Notes under the pieces: generated by a model | Seen by the model: only the letters and a program-made list of their open reading frames with translations | Database searches by the model: none | Told to the model about the DNA's origin: nothing | In this document: piece by piece, positions 8,994-17,011 of the stretch | How the letters are laid out: every line of letters starts with the position of its first letter | Position numbering within the stretch: the stretch's first letter is position 1 | Assembly: GCA_019694475.1 (NCBI GenBank) | Contig: JAIBBX010000005.1 | Location: 1 to 64,000, forward strand | Length of the DNA stretch: 64,000 nt | Reading direction: 5' to 3' | From: Parachlamydiales bacterium | Lineage (GTDB): Bacteria; Chlamydiota; Chlamydiia; Chlamydiales; SM23-39 | Position numbers and translations under genes: made by a program

Positions 8994-9322
8994 GAGACTG
9001 TCCTGAAACTTTTCCGTCTTGCTTTTGGTACCCGAATTTTATATTTTTTGATTTTTTTCCGTTTCTGTTTGGCTTCCCACAGATTTACATCGCTTTGCAA
9101 TCCTATCCAAAATTCTGGAGAGGTGCCTAAAGCATCTGCAAAATCTAGGGCAATTTCTTCAGTAATTGCTCGATTGCCATTAATCACTGCACTCAATTTA
9201 GGTTGAGTCCAAGTTCCTCCAAGATGCTTAGCAAAATCTGATTGAGAAATTCCAAGTGGAATCAAAAATTCTTCCAATAAAATCTTTCCTGGCAATGTTG
9301 GTTTTCTATGTGTTGGTATCAT
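8990..9322 (-). CDS. higA: HigA-type antitoxin, XRE helix-turn-helix
   Basis: A 110-residue protein of the HigA/VapI family: IPTHRKPTLPGKIL at the N-terminus, the helix-turn-helix at about 28-60 (ISQSDFAKHLG, then LSAVINGNRAITEEIAL), and LGTSPEFWIGLQ, which is diagnostic for HigA. It neutralises the toxin encoded just upstream and probably represses the pair. GGAGGGATC lies directly before the ATG at 9322, so that start is preferred over an in-frame ATG at 9337 that lacks a ribosome binding site. The gene converges on ftsQ, with stop codons overlapping by four bases. Confidence 0.9.
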   Translation of the reverse strand: MIPTHRKPTLPGKILLEEFLIPLGISQSDFAKHLGGTWTQPKLSAVINGNRAITEEIALDFADALGTSPEFWIGLQSDVNLWEAKQKRKKIKKYKIRVPKARRKSFRTVS

Positions 9323-9340
9323 GATCCCTCCTAACATCCT

Positions 9341-9634
9341 CTAATGATAATCAGTTATTTGTACTTCAGCAACACCTTGTTCTGTCCAATTGAAAATAAT
9401 CCTGTATTGATCATTAATTCTAATGCTATATTTACCACCTAAATCTCCACGCAGTTTTTCCAACTTGTTATTTGGTGGGATTCTCAAGTCATCGAGTTTT
9501 TGGGCTCTATTGATCATATCCAGTTTCATTTGAGCTTTTTCCCACAAAATCCTTGAAAGCCTGTTTCTTGCTTTTTTTGAATTCAGCCCGTTGTATATAT
9601 ACCTTGTTTCTTCATCGGCAAAGGATAGGATCAA
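9341..9634 (-). CDS. higB: HigB/RelE-family toxin
   Basis: A 97-residue protein of the RelE/HigB fold: an N-terminal helical part (NGLNSKKARNRLSRI) and a beta sheet with LEKLRGDLGGKYSIRIND and QYRIIFNW, characteristic of HigB ribosome-dependent mRNA endonucleases. Toxin before antitoxin is the normal higBA order. The start is a TTG at 9634 with a strong GGAGG six to seven bases upstream. The pair lies between ftsQ and khpA on the opposite strand, which looks like an insertion in a conserved chlamydial gene run. Confidence 0.88.
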   Translation of the reverse strand: MILSFADEETRYIYNGLNSKKARNRLSRILWEKAQMKLDMINRAQKLDDLRIPPNNKLEKLRGDLGGKYSIRINDQYRIIFNWTEQGVAEVQITDYH

Positions 9635-9701
9635 TCGCTTCCTCCAAGCTAGTTCCTGTTATACCATAACTTGATATATTTTCAAAGGAAATATGTGACA
9701 T

Positions 9702-9767
9702 CGCAGCGCGCCGACCAATTAAAACAATATTTGAGAAAAATATTCTTTTAATGGTCAGGGCGCTGTG
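9702..9767. other. long imperfect hairpin between higB and khpA
   Basis: The arms 9702-9732 and 9738-9767 pair with few interruptions: an inner 7-bp AT stem around GAGAA, then a run of A-T pairs, then a GC-rich outer stem with two mismatches and one bulge. There is no T-run, so it is not a standard terminator. It may be a structured RNA, a processed leader of khpA or a remnant of a small mobile repeat. The rest of 9635-9844 shows no gene. Confidence 0.6.
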
Positions 9768-9844
9768 GGATAAGGGGGCTGATAGCAGTATTTATTGAAT
9801 TCAATCGGTGCTTTTTTTACACTCAGTCACTAAGGAGTAAACCT

Positions 9845-10075
9845 ATGGAAGAATTCGTCGCATATCTCGTAAAAAACATGGTGAACGCCCCAGATAAAGT
9901 CGATATCCGTTCTATGGAGGGCCAAAGCGGTCTTTTAATTGAAATCCGCGTAGCTCCTGAGGATGTAGGCAAAGTAGTGGGTAGAAAAGGGAATGTAATC
10001 CGCTCTTTAAGAACCCTTGCAATGACGATCGGCGCAAGATTGGGCCGTCGCATCCATCTAGAAATTGTTCAATAA
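9845..10075 (+). CDS. khpA: KhpA-type KH-domain RNA-binding protein
   Basis: A 76-residue single KH domain protein with the loop VVGRKGNVIRSLRTL, matching KhpA/YlqC. Family members bind RNA, often with KhpB, and affect cell division and small-RNA function. AAGGAG lies eight bases before the ATG. The gene heads a run with the STAS gene and miaA in the same direction. Size and GXXG motif are normal for the family. Confidence 0.9.
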   Translation: MEEFVAYLVKNMVNAPDKVDIRSMEGQSGLLIEIRVAPEDVGKVVGRKGNVIRSLRTLAMTIGARLGRRIHLEIVQ

Positions 10076-10086
10076 AAGAGGTTGAT

Positions 10087-10434
10087 ATGGGCGTTGGGCT
10101 AAAAATCGAACTAGAAGAAATTGAGCACAGAGTCATTTTGAGACTCGATGGAAGGCTCGATGCAGCTTCATCGCCCATATTAGAGAGAAAAATCAGCAAT
10201 TTGATTGAGGAAGATCATTACCATCTGCTTCTCGATTTTTCTCGGATCGACTACTTAAGTTCCGCAGGGATGCGGGTCCTTCTTTCCGCAATAAAAAAAT
10301 TGACATCCAAAAAGGGAGACCTGATCCTGTTTTCGCTTTCCGAAGAGGTCAGCGAAGTGATTAAGATGGCAGGGTTTGATAAAATTTTGCGCATCTTTTC
10401 TTCAGAAAAAGAAGCGTTGCAGTTCCACAAGTGA
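10087..10434 (+). CDS. STAS-domain anti-sigma factor antagonist (RsbV-like)
   Basis: A 115-residue STAS domain. The block DYLSSAGMRVLLSA (about residues 57-70) contains the serine that is phosphorylated in SpoIIAA/RsbV proteins. It probably binds a kinase-like anti-sigma factor and releases a sigma factor or other partner, as in the chlamydial Rsb system. An RsbV paralog directly before miaA is also the order in Chlamydia (CT765-CT766, from memory). AGAGG precedes the ATG. The stop overlaps the GTG of miaA by four bases. Confidence 0.9.
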   Translation: MGVGLKIELEEIEHRVILRLDGRLDAASSPILERKISNLIEEDHYHLLLDFSRIDYLSSAGMRVLLSAIKKLTSKKGDLILFSLSEEVSEVIKMAGFDKILRIFSSEKEALQFHK

Positions 10435-11432
10435 AAGAAGCTCTATTAACCCGTCATCCAATCCCGCAAAAGCAAAAAATCCCTCCTCAAGGGAGAAAGA
10501 AACGGGTTTTGGTGATTGCTGGCCCCACAGGAGCGGGCAAGACAGCTCTTTCTCTATCTTTAGCCGCAGCACTTGGCGGCGAAATCATTTCCGCTGACTC
10601 GATGCAAGTCTATCGAGGGATGGATATCGGCACAGCAAAAGCATTGGCCGAAGAAAGAGCAGCGATCGCCCATCATCTCATTGATATTTGCGACATCAAT
10701 TGCATTTTCAATGTGGCCGAATTTTATAAACACGTTCAGGAAGCTTTTAAGGACATCATCGCTCGGGAAAACGTGCCGATTGTAGTCGGCGGATCAGGAT
10801 TTTATATCCACGCCCTTCTTTACGGCCCTCCGCAAGGCCCTCCCTCAAATCCAGAGGTGCGCGAACAGCTGGAAAAGCAGATGCGCGATCTCGGCCCGGA
10901 AGTCCTTTATGAACGGCTGCAGATGTTCGATCCTCACTATGCTTCGACCATTTCGGAGTTCGACAAACACAAAATCATCCGCGCTCTTGAAATCATGGCC
11001 CTTTCAGAAAAACGGGTGAGCGATTTTCCAAAGCCCGACAAGCTGCAAGAGCAAAAGTACGATTTTCGTTGTTGGTTCCTCTATTACCCAAAAGAGAGGC
11101 TCTACGCTCGAATCGAAAAACGGTGCGAAGAGATGATCCAAAGAGGGTTGCTTGAAGAGGTGAAGGCGCTGGAGCAATTGGGTTTACGCAATAACCCAAC
11201 CGCATCTCAAGCGATCGGTTACCGCCAAGCTCTTGAATTTCTTTCATCGCCGCAAAGCGATCAGGATCGTGAAAATTTCATCGCCGCATTCAAAAAAGCA
11301 TCCCGCCAGTACTCCAAAAGACAGTTCACCTGGTTTCGCAAGGAACCCCTTTTCCGCTGGCTGAATATCGAAGAGCACCCTCTCGAAAGACTCAAAGAGC
11401 TTATCCTGCAGGATTTTGAGCAAGGCGACTAA
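10431..11432 (+). CDS. miaA: tRNA dimethylallyltransferase MiaA
   Basis: A 333-residue enzyme that adds an isopentenyl group to A37 of tRNAs reading UNN codons. The P-loop is GPTGAGKT at residues 31-38, followed by SADSMQVYRGMDIGTAK and GGSGFYIHALLYG, all MiaA signatures; QAIGYRQ lies near residue 262. The start is GTG overlapping the previous stop; the next in-frame ATG lies behind the P-loop and is excluded. About 25 residues at the N-terminus precede the core. Confidence 0.95.
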   Translation: MKEALLTRHPIPQKQKIPPQGRKKRVLVIAGPTGAGKTALSLSLAAALGGEIISADSMQVYRGMDIGTAKALAEERAAIAHHLIDICDINCIFNVAEFYKHVQEAFKDIIARENVPIVVGGSGFYIHALLYGPPQGPPSNPEVREQLEKQMRDLGPEVLYERLQMFDPHYASTISEFDKHKIIRALEIMALSEKRVSDFPKPDKLQEQKYDFRCWFLYYPKERLYARIEKRCEEMIQRGLLEEVKALEQLGLRNNPTASQAIGYRQALEFLSSPQSDQDRENFIAAFKKASRQYSKRQFTWFRKEPLFRWLNIEEHPLERLKELILQDFEQGD

Positions 11433-11441
11433 GTCTGGATC

Positions 11442-11879
11442 TTATCTTCTAAGCATAAATGTGCCGAACCTCGCACCAAAACTAGAAGATTCGCCGATTG
11501 CCCCAAAGATGCGAGCAAATTCATTCGCGGCTCCTCGTAATGCAATATTTCTACCCGGGTTTGGTTCTGGTTCCCCCTGTCTTTCCAACGGCTCTTTTTG
11601 GACATCAATCACATATGTGTCTTGCCCGCCTTCAAACTGCACTTTCTCTTCTTTAATGACATAATAAGCGCGACAGCTTGGGCATTGTGGGGAATGGGTC
11701 TTTTGTATGTTTTCAAAGCACGCGTGACAGACTCCATGGACTTTTATAGGCGACCCGGGCTGGTCAAGTGGAATATGTACAATGTTATGGGATTTCATTT
11801 CATAACAAACACAACATGGAGTTACAGATTCAATCGCATGTTTTCCAGGCGAAGGAACACGGCCGATAACAGCATTCAC
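11442..11879 (-). CDS. RING-like zinc-finger protein, putative secreted ubiquitin ligase
   Basis: A protein of 145 residues with C22-x2-C25, H48-x2-C51-x2-C54 and C66-P-S-C69-R, which is the spacing of a RING finger. The cysteine normally two residues before the histidine is replaced by lysine, so one zinc site may be incomplete. RING domains recruit ubiquitin-charged E2 enzymes; bacteria lack ubiquitin, so a RING in an intracellular bacterium suggests a host-directed effector (inference). I chose the GTG at 11879, with AAGGA upstream and no overlap with the porin gene; an ATG at 11969 would overlap that gene by 65 bases. The gene lies 25 bases downstream of the porin cluster. Confidence 0.7.
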   Translation of the reverse strand: MNAVIGRVPSPGKHAIESVTPCCVCYEMKSHNIVHIPLDQPGSPIKVHGVCHACFENIQKTHSPQCPSCRAYYVIKEEKVQFEGGQDTYVIDVQKEPLERQGEPEPNPGRNIALRGAANEFARIFGAIGESSSFGARFGTFMLRR

Positions 11880-11904
11880 ATTTATATCCTTTTTTCGGGC
11901 AGCG

Positions 11905-12978
11905 TTAAAAGTCGATGAAGCCTTCGAGTGTAAGCCCGTGGAAGAATAGGTTGCCTTGGGTGGGAGCAATCATCGCTGCATTCGTTTGATCGATGAATCG
12001 ATAAAGCATGTTTTGCTTCCAGAAGATTTGGGCTTCATAGGAAGCGCTAAGTCCGTAGTAGATCACGCTGTTTTTGCGGCAAAGGCATTGGCTCCAGCCA
12101 AAGCCGAAGGTCGCAGCAGCCTGGGGACGAAGCGTCCAGTAGGTGTTTTCTTCGTGGATGTTGTCTACTTTAATCCCATTGAAAATTGAAATGTCAGATT
12201 CCTTGCGGTTTACCGAAAATCGGCTTGCCAAGAGCGATCCTGAAAGTGTTCCTAAAAAGTCAAAAGAATCCCAAATATTCCATCGAGTTACGACAGAGGC
12301 AGAAGGGCCGATATTGAAGGAACGGTTATTCATCGAGATACTGGAACTCATGAATTGAATCGGCTGGGGACCTCGTCCTACGATAATTAAAGCGGTGTTG
12401 CCGTTTTCATAAAGAGCTTTGTAATGCTGCTGGAAAAGGGCCAATTTTAGTCCGATTGCCGGTTCGAATGAAATAGAGGAGGTGAGGCAAAGGCGGTGCT
12501 TCAAATCTAAATCGACGATATTCGCATGCAGATGCCAATTTGCATGAGCATCTTGCCAAACAGCGAGAAAATTGTTCCCCTGAAATGCTGCAGCGCACGT
12601 CCAGACCGAAAGAATCCCTCCATTGGCGTGATCCGTAGTGTGGGTATAATAGCGCGTCCAAGAAGCTTCAAGATCCCAAAAATCATGCGGCAGATGATAG
12701 CCTGCGCCTATCCGAAATGCGGGGTTGAAATCGAAATCGGGCTCGCAGATGTGCAAATCTTGGTCGAAAAGCGTTCCGCTATTTTGCGTAGCAAATTCAA
12801 GACCTCTTTCTATCCCTTCCCAATAAAGAAAATCAAACCAGCCGTACATTTGGATGTTCTCAAGGCAGTTTTCGGGGGTCTGACATCTTCGATTCACTGG
12901 AAGGAAAGCGCATTCTAGCGGCGCGCAAGGATCGTTAGCAAGAAGAGTGGAAGCGAGAAGGATTAGCAGCTTTTTCAT
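11905..12978 (-). CDS. MOMP-like outer membrane porin, copy 3
   Basis: A 357-residue protein with an N-terminal signal peptide (about 1-14), a cysteine-containing leader and a beta-barrel-like rest ending in aromatic FIDF. It shares with its two upstream neighbours the block near residue 55 with GLEFATQN, and alternating hydrophobic strands. This is the Legionella-type major outer membrane protein family that replaces or accompanies MOMP in Waddlia and Simkania. It should form a channel in the disulfide-linked outer membrane. It directly follows the next paralog with no gap and probably shares its mRNA. Confidence 0.82.
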   Translation of the reverse strand: MKKLLILLASTLLANDPCAPLECAFLPVNRRCQTPENCLENIQMYGWFDFLYWEGIERGLEFATQNSGTLFDQDLHICEPDFDFNPAFRIGAGYHLPHDFWDLEASWTRYYTHTTDHANGGILSVWTCAAAFQGNNFLAVWQDAHANWHLHANIVDLDLKHRLCLTSSISFEPAIGLKLALFQQHYKALYENGNTALIIVGRGPQPIQFMSSSISMNNRSFNIGPSASVVTRWNIWDSFDFLGTLSGSLLASRFSVNRKESDISIFNGIKVDNIHEENTYWTLRPQAAATFGFGWSQCLCRKNSVIYYGLSASYEAQIFWKQNMLYRFIDQTNAAMIAPTQGNLFFHGLTLEGFIDF

Positions 12979-14025
12979 TTAAAACCCAAAGTGGAAGGTG
13001 AATGTGGCTCCATGCAGGATCAAATCTCCGCGAGGCATATAGGTTTGGCTCAAAAGCCCTGGATTCACTAGCATCGCCATCATGTTTTGTTCTGAGTAGT
13101 ATTGCAGCTCATAGCTGGCATTGACTCCGAATGGGTATTGGTTCCGGCATCCAAAACAGGTATCCCAGCCAAATCCCAAAGCTGTTTCCAAAATCGATCG
13201 GAATGTCCAAAATCGTTCTCTGGATAGAGACTGCAGAATATTCGGATCATGGTCTGTCCGGGTCACTCGAAAGTGCCAAAGGGGGAGGGAGCCTGCGATC
13301 GATCCAAGGAAAGAGAATCCCTTTCCAAGCCGCCACTTTGACTCGAACCCAAGGCGCGGTCCGCAGCCAATCGCTCGGTTGGTAAGAGTTGTGTTGGCAT
13401 ATTCGATTGCTGTTCCATTCGAATAATGGACGAAAAATGTTTGGTGGATTGTGGCAATTTTTAAGCCAGCAAGAAATCGCAAGGAGAAAGCCGGGGTCAG
13501 AAATGGATGGTACCCTGTTTCGACATCGAGGCTGTTGAAATTGAGCTCCAAATTGCCTCGGGCTGTTCCGAATGTAAATGGTGCTGCGTTCGGAAAAGCC
13601 CAGATGGGGATCAAAGTTCCATGGATTGTTCGATCCGGGGAGCTGTGAAAATAGGTCCAACGGAACTCTGTATCCCAAGCCCTATCGGAAAAAATCATCC
13701 CAAGATTCACTTTGAAAGCTGGATCCCATTTGAAATCAGGGGCCGCTAGTTCTCCGTTCACATTGAGGCTGTTTGGAGTGGGCAGAGCATTATTTTGAAG
13801 GGCAAATTCTAAGCCCTCTTCGATTGCTTGCCATGCTAAAAAACTCACATCGGCGATCCAAAACATCCCGCATGGATCGCATGGGCAATCTAAGCATGGA
13901 ACAGCCGGAAATAATTTACCTTCGTTGCAGGTTTTGCAAGATGCGCTTGGAGTGCTAAGAGCTCCTGGCGGACAGCAATCAGCTGCCATCAATGTGGCTG
14001 CGAAAAGAAGGGGAACCCACTTCAT
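12979..14025 (-). CDS. MOMP-like outer membrane porin, copy 2
   Basis: A 348-residue paralog with a signal peptide (about 1-15), then a cysteine-rich N-terminal segment (CCPPG, CKTCNEG, CLDCPCDPC) before the barrel. The cysteines fit the disulfide cross-linked chlamydial outer membrane complex. The barrel part shares DVSFLAWQAIEEGLEFALQN with its neighbours and ends FHFGF. It lies seven bases after copy 1 and abuts copy 3. Family assignment is to the MOMP-like/Legionella OMP group; substrate is unknown. Confidence 0.82.
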   Translation of the reverse strand: MKWVPLLFAATLMAADCCPPGALSTPSASCKTCNEGKLFPAVPCLDCPCDPCGMFWIADVSFLAWQAIEEGLEFALQNNALPTPNSLNVNGELAAPDFKWDPAFKVNLGMIFSDRAWDTEFRWTYFHSSPDRTIHGTLIPIWAFPNAAPFTFGTARGNLELNFNSLDVETGYHPFLTPAFSLRFLAGLKIATIHQTFFVHYSNGTAIEYANTTLTNRAIGCGPRLGFESKWRLGKGFSFLGSIAGSLPLWHFRVTRTDHDPNILQSLSRERFWTFRSILETALGFGWDTCFGCRNQYPFGVNASYELQYYSEQNMMAMLVNPGLLSQTYMPRGDLILHGATFTFHFGF

Positions 14026-14032
14026 ATTTTCC

Positions 14033-15187
14033 TCAAAAGTCGAATTTCACTGCGCCGTTTAGACCCTGCATCTGCAAATCTCCGCGCATATCGATTGTTT
14101 CTCCTGGAAGAGTCTGTACATAATTGCGCCTTGCATGATTGATCGACCACCAATATTGCCACTCGTATCCAAGCTGAATCCCTAAGTAAAAATTGTTGCT
14201 GAAATTCATGCCCCAATCGAGTCCGAGCATGGCTTCACAGATGGGGGTCAGCTCATGAAAATGCTCTTCCATTTTCATTTTGCTTGATCCCGGATTTGGG
14301 ACAATCACGTCGTCATATTTGGACTCCACATTGAATTGAGAGTATAGAATCGAAAAAGCGCCGTTTCCAATCAGGCTGATCCCATAAAACATGTGCCAAT
14401 TGGAGGAGAGCCCGACGCGGGGGCCCATTCCCCAATGATGAGTTCTCACATGGAATTTGCTGGAAACTGTTTGAAAAAGAGAGGGGAGGCCGGAGCTTGG
14501 CGAAATGCCTAGAACTTCGGATCCGTTTGCATATTCGACCTGCACTTTTTGTTTTGTCGCAGCGATTTTTGCTCCGATTTTCAGCCGCATGGGAATTGAA
14601 CGATCGGGAAAAAAGGATCTCCCCAACTCCAAATCAAAGGTGTTGAGGATCATTGTCCAGTTGCCCCAGGCTGTGCCGAACCGGAGGGGATTGCCCACGT
14701 TATCGCCCGAAGTTTGCACAAAAGGATAATGCCAAAGCGGAATGAGGCCGATTCCAGCGGGAGATATGACCGAGTCGAAGTGCTTTTTTAGGCTGGTGCA
14801 TTCTTCTCGATAAACAGTCCAACCAATTCTTGCATCCCATTCATCGTAAGGAAGGTGTCCGCCTACGATCAGGCGAAAACCCGGCTTCCAGGCGAAATCG
14901 GGAACATAGAGTTTTTCTTGAAAGGTTTGATCAGTGCTGCCAGGTGTGTTGGGCGTGAATGATTTAGTGGCAAACTCAAGACCCCACATTTTGGCTTGCC
15001 AAAAGAGCAGTGCAGCAGAAACATACATGTTCCCATACCCATTGCAAGGATCGGCTGTAGGGAGAACGGCTCTAGGGTTGCAGCATTTAGTTTTCTCTTC
15101 TTCTTTGGGAGCGGGTGTCCTCCATGAAAAGGGACCGCTGATCAATGTACCTGCAAGGGAACTGAAAAGTAAAATTCGTCTCAACAT
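14033..15187 (-). CDS. MOMP-like outer membrane porin, copy 1
   Basis: A 384-residue paralog and the first gene of the minus-strand cluster. The signal peptide begins MLRRILLFSSLAGTLISG; I prefer this ATG at 15187 because GGTGA lies five bases upstream, while the ATG at 15205 adds six residues without a ribosome binding site. The mature protein has ALLFWQAKMWGLEFATK, the block shared by all three copies, and ends GAVKFDF, an outer membrane barrel C-terminus. A promoter should lie in 15188-15358, but I see no convincing -35/-10 pair. Confidence 0.82.
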   Translation of the reverse strand: MLRRILLFSSLAGTLISGPFSWRTPAPKEEEKTKCCNPRAVLPTADPCNGYGNMYVSAALLFWQAKMWGLEFATKSFTPNTPGSTDQTFQEKLYVPDFAWKPGFRLIVGGHLPYDEWDARIGWTVYREECTSLKKHFDSVISPAGIGLIPLWHYPFVQTSGDNVGNPLRFGTAWGNWTMILNTFDLELGRSFFPDRSIPMRLKIGAKIAATKQKVQVEYANGSEVLGISPSSGLPSLFQTVSSKFHVRTHHWGMGPRVGLSSNWHMFYGISLIGNGAFSILYSQFNVESKYDDVIVPNPGSSKMKMEEHFHELTPICEAMLGLDWGMNFSNNFYLGIQLGYEWQYWWSINHARRNYVQTLPGETIDMRGDLQMQGLNGAVKFDF

Positions 15188-15358
15188 AGTTTCACCAAAG
15201 GGCATAACTTACCATTCGAGGGTCAAGGTTGTAAAGAAAAAATATCATTACTGGCGAAATCCAGAGTTTGAGAGTCAAAACACAAAAAACTTTCAATAAA
15301 TCCGCCGATGAATTAAATTGCTTCTTGCACTCTTATTTTTTTCAAGGCTAAGACAAAT

Positions 15359-16963
15359 ATGATTTCTTCCCCAGACTCTCAAATCCCATCCGAAACAGAT
15401 CAATCACCCCAAGATGCTCCCCAGCGTGAAGAGAGCCCCCTTTTTAAGGAGTTCACTCAAAAGCTGGCCGGTTTTGCGACCCCAGAGGAGAAAATTGCAT
15501 TCGGATTGCAATTTATGCGCAGTTCCATTTCTCAGGAAGGAAGCCCGCGCTTCCGTGAATTCTGGGAAGGACGCAGGCTCATCTTGCCGTTCTTTAAAGA
15601 AAATTTAAATCCGGCGATCCGCTCTAACTTATGGAATGAGTATGTAGAGCTCACCGTTGAAGCGCGCCGCTTGAAAGAGATCCTTGAAGAGCAAAGCGCG
15701 TTCGCCATGGAGCAAATCGACCTAGCGATCGGCGCCCTCGAAAAAGATGTTTCGGGATTTGCAGATCTTTTGAAAGCATCCGGTGAGATTGCTTTCCCTG
15801 CGTCTGAGACGATTCGGCAAAAGGCTTCTACTTATAGCCAAATCCAGCGAGAGCTCAATTTGCTCAACACGCTGGCCAGCCGACTCAACTCTCTGCGCAA
15901 GGAGATCATCAAAACGGATATGCGCATCCGATTTAAAACCAAATTTTTCAAACGCCTTTCCGAGCTGGGAGATCATATTTTCCCAAAACGAAAAGAGCTC
16001 ATTGAGACAATTAGCTCAGAGTTTGAAAAAGATGTGAACCAATTCATACAAAATTACTTTAAAGGCTCTGAAGTTGTAGGAGCCCCCTATTTTGCGATTC
16101 GTGAAGAGATCAAAGCTTTGCAAAGCATGGCCAAGGTATTTACGCTGAACAGCGGCGTCTTCACACGCACACGCCTTGCTCTTAGCGAGTGCTGGGATAA
16201 AGTGAAAGTTCTCGAAAAAGAACACAAAAAAGAAGTTTTAGAAAAGAGACAAGCATCTTCTGAACAGCGCGAAGCGATCCAAGCAAAAATCGACGCTCTG
16301 AAGCCAAAAGCGGCAGAAATGGCGATGAATGATTTGAGCCGTGAAATTGAAGCAATCTCGAATGAGATGAGAGAAGTTTCATTGCAGCGCGACGATGTGA
16401 AGCATCTGCGCGAAGAGCTCTACAAACTGCGCGAGCCGCACAAAGCTGCTCAAGAACAAAAAGCGAAAGAGCTTCTTGAACTTGAGAAGGAAAAACTGCG
16501 CGTTAAGAAAGAGCAAGTCGCTGCTTTGAAAGAAAAGATTTCCCATCTCATTAAGGATGGCGCACAGATGGAGCTTGCTGATCTTACTGAGAAGGCTGCC
16601 GAAATCGATGCGGAACTTTCAAAACTCGAAATCTCTAAAATGGAGAAACAGCAGCTTGAGCGTTCTTTGAGACCATTGAAAGATGTCATCGCAGATAAGA
16701 AAGAGCATTCGCTGCTCAACTTAAGCGAAGACGATAAGAAGGTCTTGGAAAATCTCAGAGTGGTTCTCCAACAGAGGATCAAGAGACGCCAAGAAATCAA
16801 AGATCAGCTTGAAGTATATAGAAAAGCGCTTGGCGGATCGAGTCTCGACTTTGAAAAAGCGATGCATTATCAAGAATTGCTCGAACAAGAGAAAGAGCGG
16901 CTTGATAAAGCGAATGCTGCAATCGAAGAGATTGAGCAGAAAATCGAAGACCTCGAAGGTTGA
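15359..16963 (+). CDS. large coiled-coil protein, conserved in chlamydiae (CT768-like position)
   Basis: A 534-residue hydrophilic protein with a short disordered N-terminus (1-28) and long charged coiled coils, strongest at about 285-470 and 500-533. There is no signal peptide or membrane segment. By position (after the miaA region, before rsfS and fabF) it corresponds to the coiled-coil hypothetical CT768 in C. trachomatis, from memory. The function is not known. It could be a structural or secreted protein. Confidence 0.8.
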   Translation: MISSPDSQIPSETDQSPQDAPQREESPLFKEFTQKLAGFATPEEKIAFGLQFMRSSISQEGSPRFREFWEGRRLILPFFKENLNPAIRSNLWNEYVELTVEARRLKEILEEQSAFAMEQIDLAIGALEKDVSGFADLLKASGEIAFPASETIRQKASTYSQIQRELNLLNTLASRLNSLRKEIIKTDMRIRFKTKFFKRLSELGDHIFPKRKELIETISSEFEKDVNQFIQNYFKGSEVVGAPYFAIREEIKALQSMAKVFTLNSGVFTRTRLALSECWDKVKVLEKEHKKEVLEKRQASSEQREAIQAKIDALKPKAAEMAMNDLSREIEAISNEMREVSLQRDDVKHLREELYKLREPHKAAQEQKAKELLELEKEKLRVKKEQVAALKEKISHLIKDGAQMELADLTEKAAEIDAELSKLEISKMEKQQLERSLRPLKDVIADKKEHSLLNLSEDDKKVLENLRVVLQQRIKRRQEIKDQLEVYRKALGGSSLDFEKAMHYQELLEQEKERLDKANAAIEEIEQKIEDLEG

Positions 16964-17011
16964 CAAACTTTTTCCGATGTGACAAGATTTCTCATCTTTG
17001 TGAGGGATCTT

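Noticed and set aside
13121..13678. Several open frames opposite the porin genes
   Set aside because: They are antisense shadows of the porin coding sequences, lacking start signals and domain character.
16960..16988. TTGACA at the end of the coiled-coil gene as glnN promoter
   Set aside because: The -35 is perfect but the hexamer 17 bases on (CAAGAT) is a poor -10; not called as a feature.
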